A stretch of DNA of 64,000 nucleotides from Octadecabacter arcticus 238 (GTDB taxonomy: Bacteria > Pseudomonadota > Alphaproteobacteria > Rhodobacterales > Rhodobacteraceae): assembly GCF_000155735.2 (NCBI RefSeq), contig NC_020908.1, positions 2,113,001 to 2,177,000 on the forward strand, in the 5' to 3' direction. The notes under the pieces are model-generated. The model saw only the letters and a list, made by a program, of their open reading frames with translations. It did not search any database and was not told where the DNA came from. Both the position numbers and the translations under genes were made by a program. Shown here in pieces: positions 62,538 to 64,000 of the stretch (position 1 is its first letter; each line of letters starts with the position of its first letter).

Positions 62538-63326
62538 TCAGATTGCAGCTTTGACCGCGCGTCCGGTCATGACCTTAACGAGATGGGCGCGGTATGCGCC
62601 CGATCCATGCAGATCGGCAATCATGCCGTCACCGTCCAAAGACAGATCACCTAATGCGTCGGCTGTGAAATCGGCACTCAGCGCGGCCTCGGCTTCGGTC
62701 CAGCGGAACACGCCACTTTCAGACGCGCCCGTCACGGCCACACGCACCCCATCTGCATATTTTGCGACCATCACACCCACCAAGGCAAACCGCGACGCGG
62801 GCTGTACGAACTTTTCATAGTGGGATTTTTGCGGCACCGGAAACCGGACCTCGGTGACAACCTCGCCCTCCTCCAAAGCGGTCGTGAACATGCCTTGAAA
62901 ATAATCGTCAGCGGCAATTTCGCGGCTGTTGGTGATAATGCTCGCGCCGGACGCCAGCGCTGCCGCCGGATAACAGGCGGACGGGTCATTGTTAACCAAA
63001 CTGCCGCCGATGGTCCCGCGATTGCGCACCGCAGGATCACCGATCCGCGCCGCCATTGCCGCCAAACCAGGATAGGCCGTGGCCTCGCGTGCAACGGTTG
63101 CATGGGTTGTCGCGCCGCCAACGCAAACCTCTCCAGCGTCGGACATGCACACGCCCTGCATTTCACCGATTGCCGTCAGGCTGACCAAAATCGATGGCAT
63201 CGCAAGGCGCTGCTTGAGCGTCGGGATCAACGTCTGCCCGCCGCCCAGCGCCTGCGCGTCTTCTTTTTTCAATGCATTCACGGCGTCCGCAATGGTCGAG
63301 GGACGTGTCATTTCAAAGTTATACAT
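62538..63326 (-). CDS. xanthine/CO dehydrogenase family FAD-binding subunit (CoxM-like)
   Basis: 262 aa. FAD motifs LGGGQTLIPTLKQRLAMPSI (AGGQSL type) and RIGDPAVRNRGTIGGSLVNN DPSACYPAA (TIGGS). Part of a three-subunit molybdenum hydroxylase with a 2Fe-2S subunit elsewhere. Begins four bases after the large subunit stop. The substrate cannot be told from sequence, and true CO oxidation is not assured. Confidence 0.88.
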   Translation of the reverse strand: MYNFEMTRPSTIADAVNALKKEDAQALGGGQTLIPTLKQRLAMPSILVSLTAIGEMQGVCMSDAGEVCVGGATTHATVAREATAYPGLAAMAARIGDPAVRNRGTIGGSLVNNDPSACYPAAALASGASIITNSREIAADDYFQGMFTTALEEGEVVTEVRFPVPQKSHYEKFVQPASRFALVGVMVAKYADGVRVAVTGASESGVFRWTEAEAALSADFTADALGDLSLDGDGMIADLHGSGAYRAHLVKVMTGRAVKAAI

Positions 63327-63329
63327 CTC

Positions 63330-64000
63330 TCAAACTCCTTTGGCGTTCATGGCGTCCCAAACGCGCGACGGCGTCAGGGGCATGTCGATGTGGGTGATAT
63401 TTTTGCCTCCGCGTTGCAGTGCGTCGATGACAGCGTTTACGACAGTTGGCGGCGATCCGATCGCCCCCCGCTTCGCCGCAAACTTTGACGCCCAGCGGGT
63501 TGTGCGTGCACGGTGTACCGTCGTCGTGGTTCACCTGATAAAACGGCATATCATCCGCCCGTGGCATCGCATAATCCATGTAGGACGCGCTCAGAAGTTG
63601 GCCGTCTCTGTCATAGCTGGTCTGTTCAATCAAGGCTTGCCCGATGCCTTGGCCGATGCCGCCATGCACCTGTCCGGTCACGATCATCGGGTTGATAATA
63701 TTTCCAAAATCATCCGCTGCCGCAAACTTTTCAATGGTGACTTTTCCGGTTTCGGGATCGACCTCGACCTCACAGGCATAGGCACCAGACGGGTAGGTAA
63801 AGTTGGCTGGGTCGTAAAATGCCGTCTCCTCCAATCCCGGCTCGATGTCTTCGATCGGGTATTGGTGCGGGATGTAGGCCTTCAGCGCGACTTCGCCGAA
63901 GCTCACCGATTTGTCGGTGCCTGCGACGGTAAACTGGCCATCGACCAGTTCAATATCCGCGTCCGACGCTTCCAACATATGCGCTGCAATCTTCTTAGCC
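63330..64000 (-). pseudogene. molybdopterin-binding large subunit (CoxL-like), C-terminal part with frameshift
   Basis: The frame reads QVHGGIGQGIGQALIEQTSY, then [27 protein letters not shown] (catalytic Glu region). At 63463-63468 six G stand where five are expected. Shifting restores [20 protein letters not shown] .. [13 protein letters not shown] and TGA at 63330. Without the shift the protein ends with an unrelated tail. Could be a real inactivation or a homopolymer error. N-terminus beyond the window. Confidence 0.8.

Noticed and set aside
1..64000. CRISPR array, toxin-antitoxin pair, restriction or other defence genes
   Set aside because: No regularly spaced repeats and no recognisable family members were seen; repeats here are IS copies, target duplications and att scars.

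Overview
This window looks like a chromosome segment of a marine Rhodobacteraceae (Roseobacter-group) alphaproteobacterium carrying an extreme load of insertion sequences. The evidence is gene content: a DMSP demethylase dmdA next to acuI, the phr-cfa-trgA-trgB-cysK cluster known from Rhodobacter, a two-piece (permuted) alphaproteobacterial tmRNA gene, and a heterotetrameric-type sarcosine oxidase beta subunit. The IS density resembles what is reported for polar Octadecabacter genomes; that genus assignment is inference.

Layout. 1-6.5 kb is backbone: a partial membrane protein, soxB-like gene, ccmI-ruvX-DUF1289 (overlapping operon), a phytanoyl-CoA-dioxygenase-like gene, a TauE/SafE permease and dusA. 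6.5-28.7 kb is an accessory block between two classical integration hotspots, the 5' end of dusA (with an integrase relic beside it) and tRNA-Ser(GGA) (with a second, P4-type integrase relic and a candidate att copy at 7442). It consists almost wholly of stacked IS elements (IS30, two IS3 types, IS200, two ISL3 types, ISAs1, IS66, and IS256, IS481 and IS1595 relics). A few AT-rich cargo ORFs (alpha/beta hydrolase, several unknown proteins) and a 141-bp non-autonomous ISAs1-related element with perfect target duplications lie among them.

28.7-43.6 kb is backbone again. A tightly overlapping minus-strand run holds phr, cfa, trgA (amber mutant), trgB, cysK, a large MscS-type channel, alaX and a membrane protein. 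It is followed by dmdA-acuI with DinB (internally deleted), DUF1326 and DUF2182, a FadR-type regulator with a palindromic operator, DUF4345 and ssrA. A DUF1194 gene is then cut in two by an intact IS66 element (43.76-46.35 kb). 46.9-53.0 kb is an assimilatory sulfate reduction operon (divergent Lrp regulator, then cysG, DUF2849, cysI, cysH, DUF934) plus ferredoxin-NADP reductase.

53.1-64 kb has an Ala-rich membrane-anchored protein, infC (apparently starting at AUA), an OmpA-family gene broken by IS630 that itself holds an IS481-like copy, an IS66 holding an IS110, and the medium and (partial, frameshifted) large subunits of a CoxM/CoxL-type molybdenum hydroxylase.

The metabolic theme is marine one-carbon and sulfur use: sarcosine and DMSP catabolism, sulfite and APS reduction, cysteine synthesis and tellurite or photo-oxidative stress protection. 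The dominant evolutionary theme is decay by IS: at least 13 distinct element types in about 24 copies or fragments, several nested, with clear target duplications. I found no CRISPR array and no recognisable defence or secretion system.
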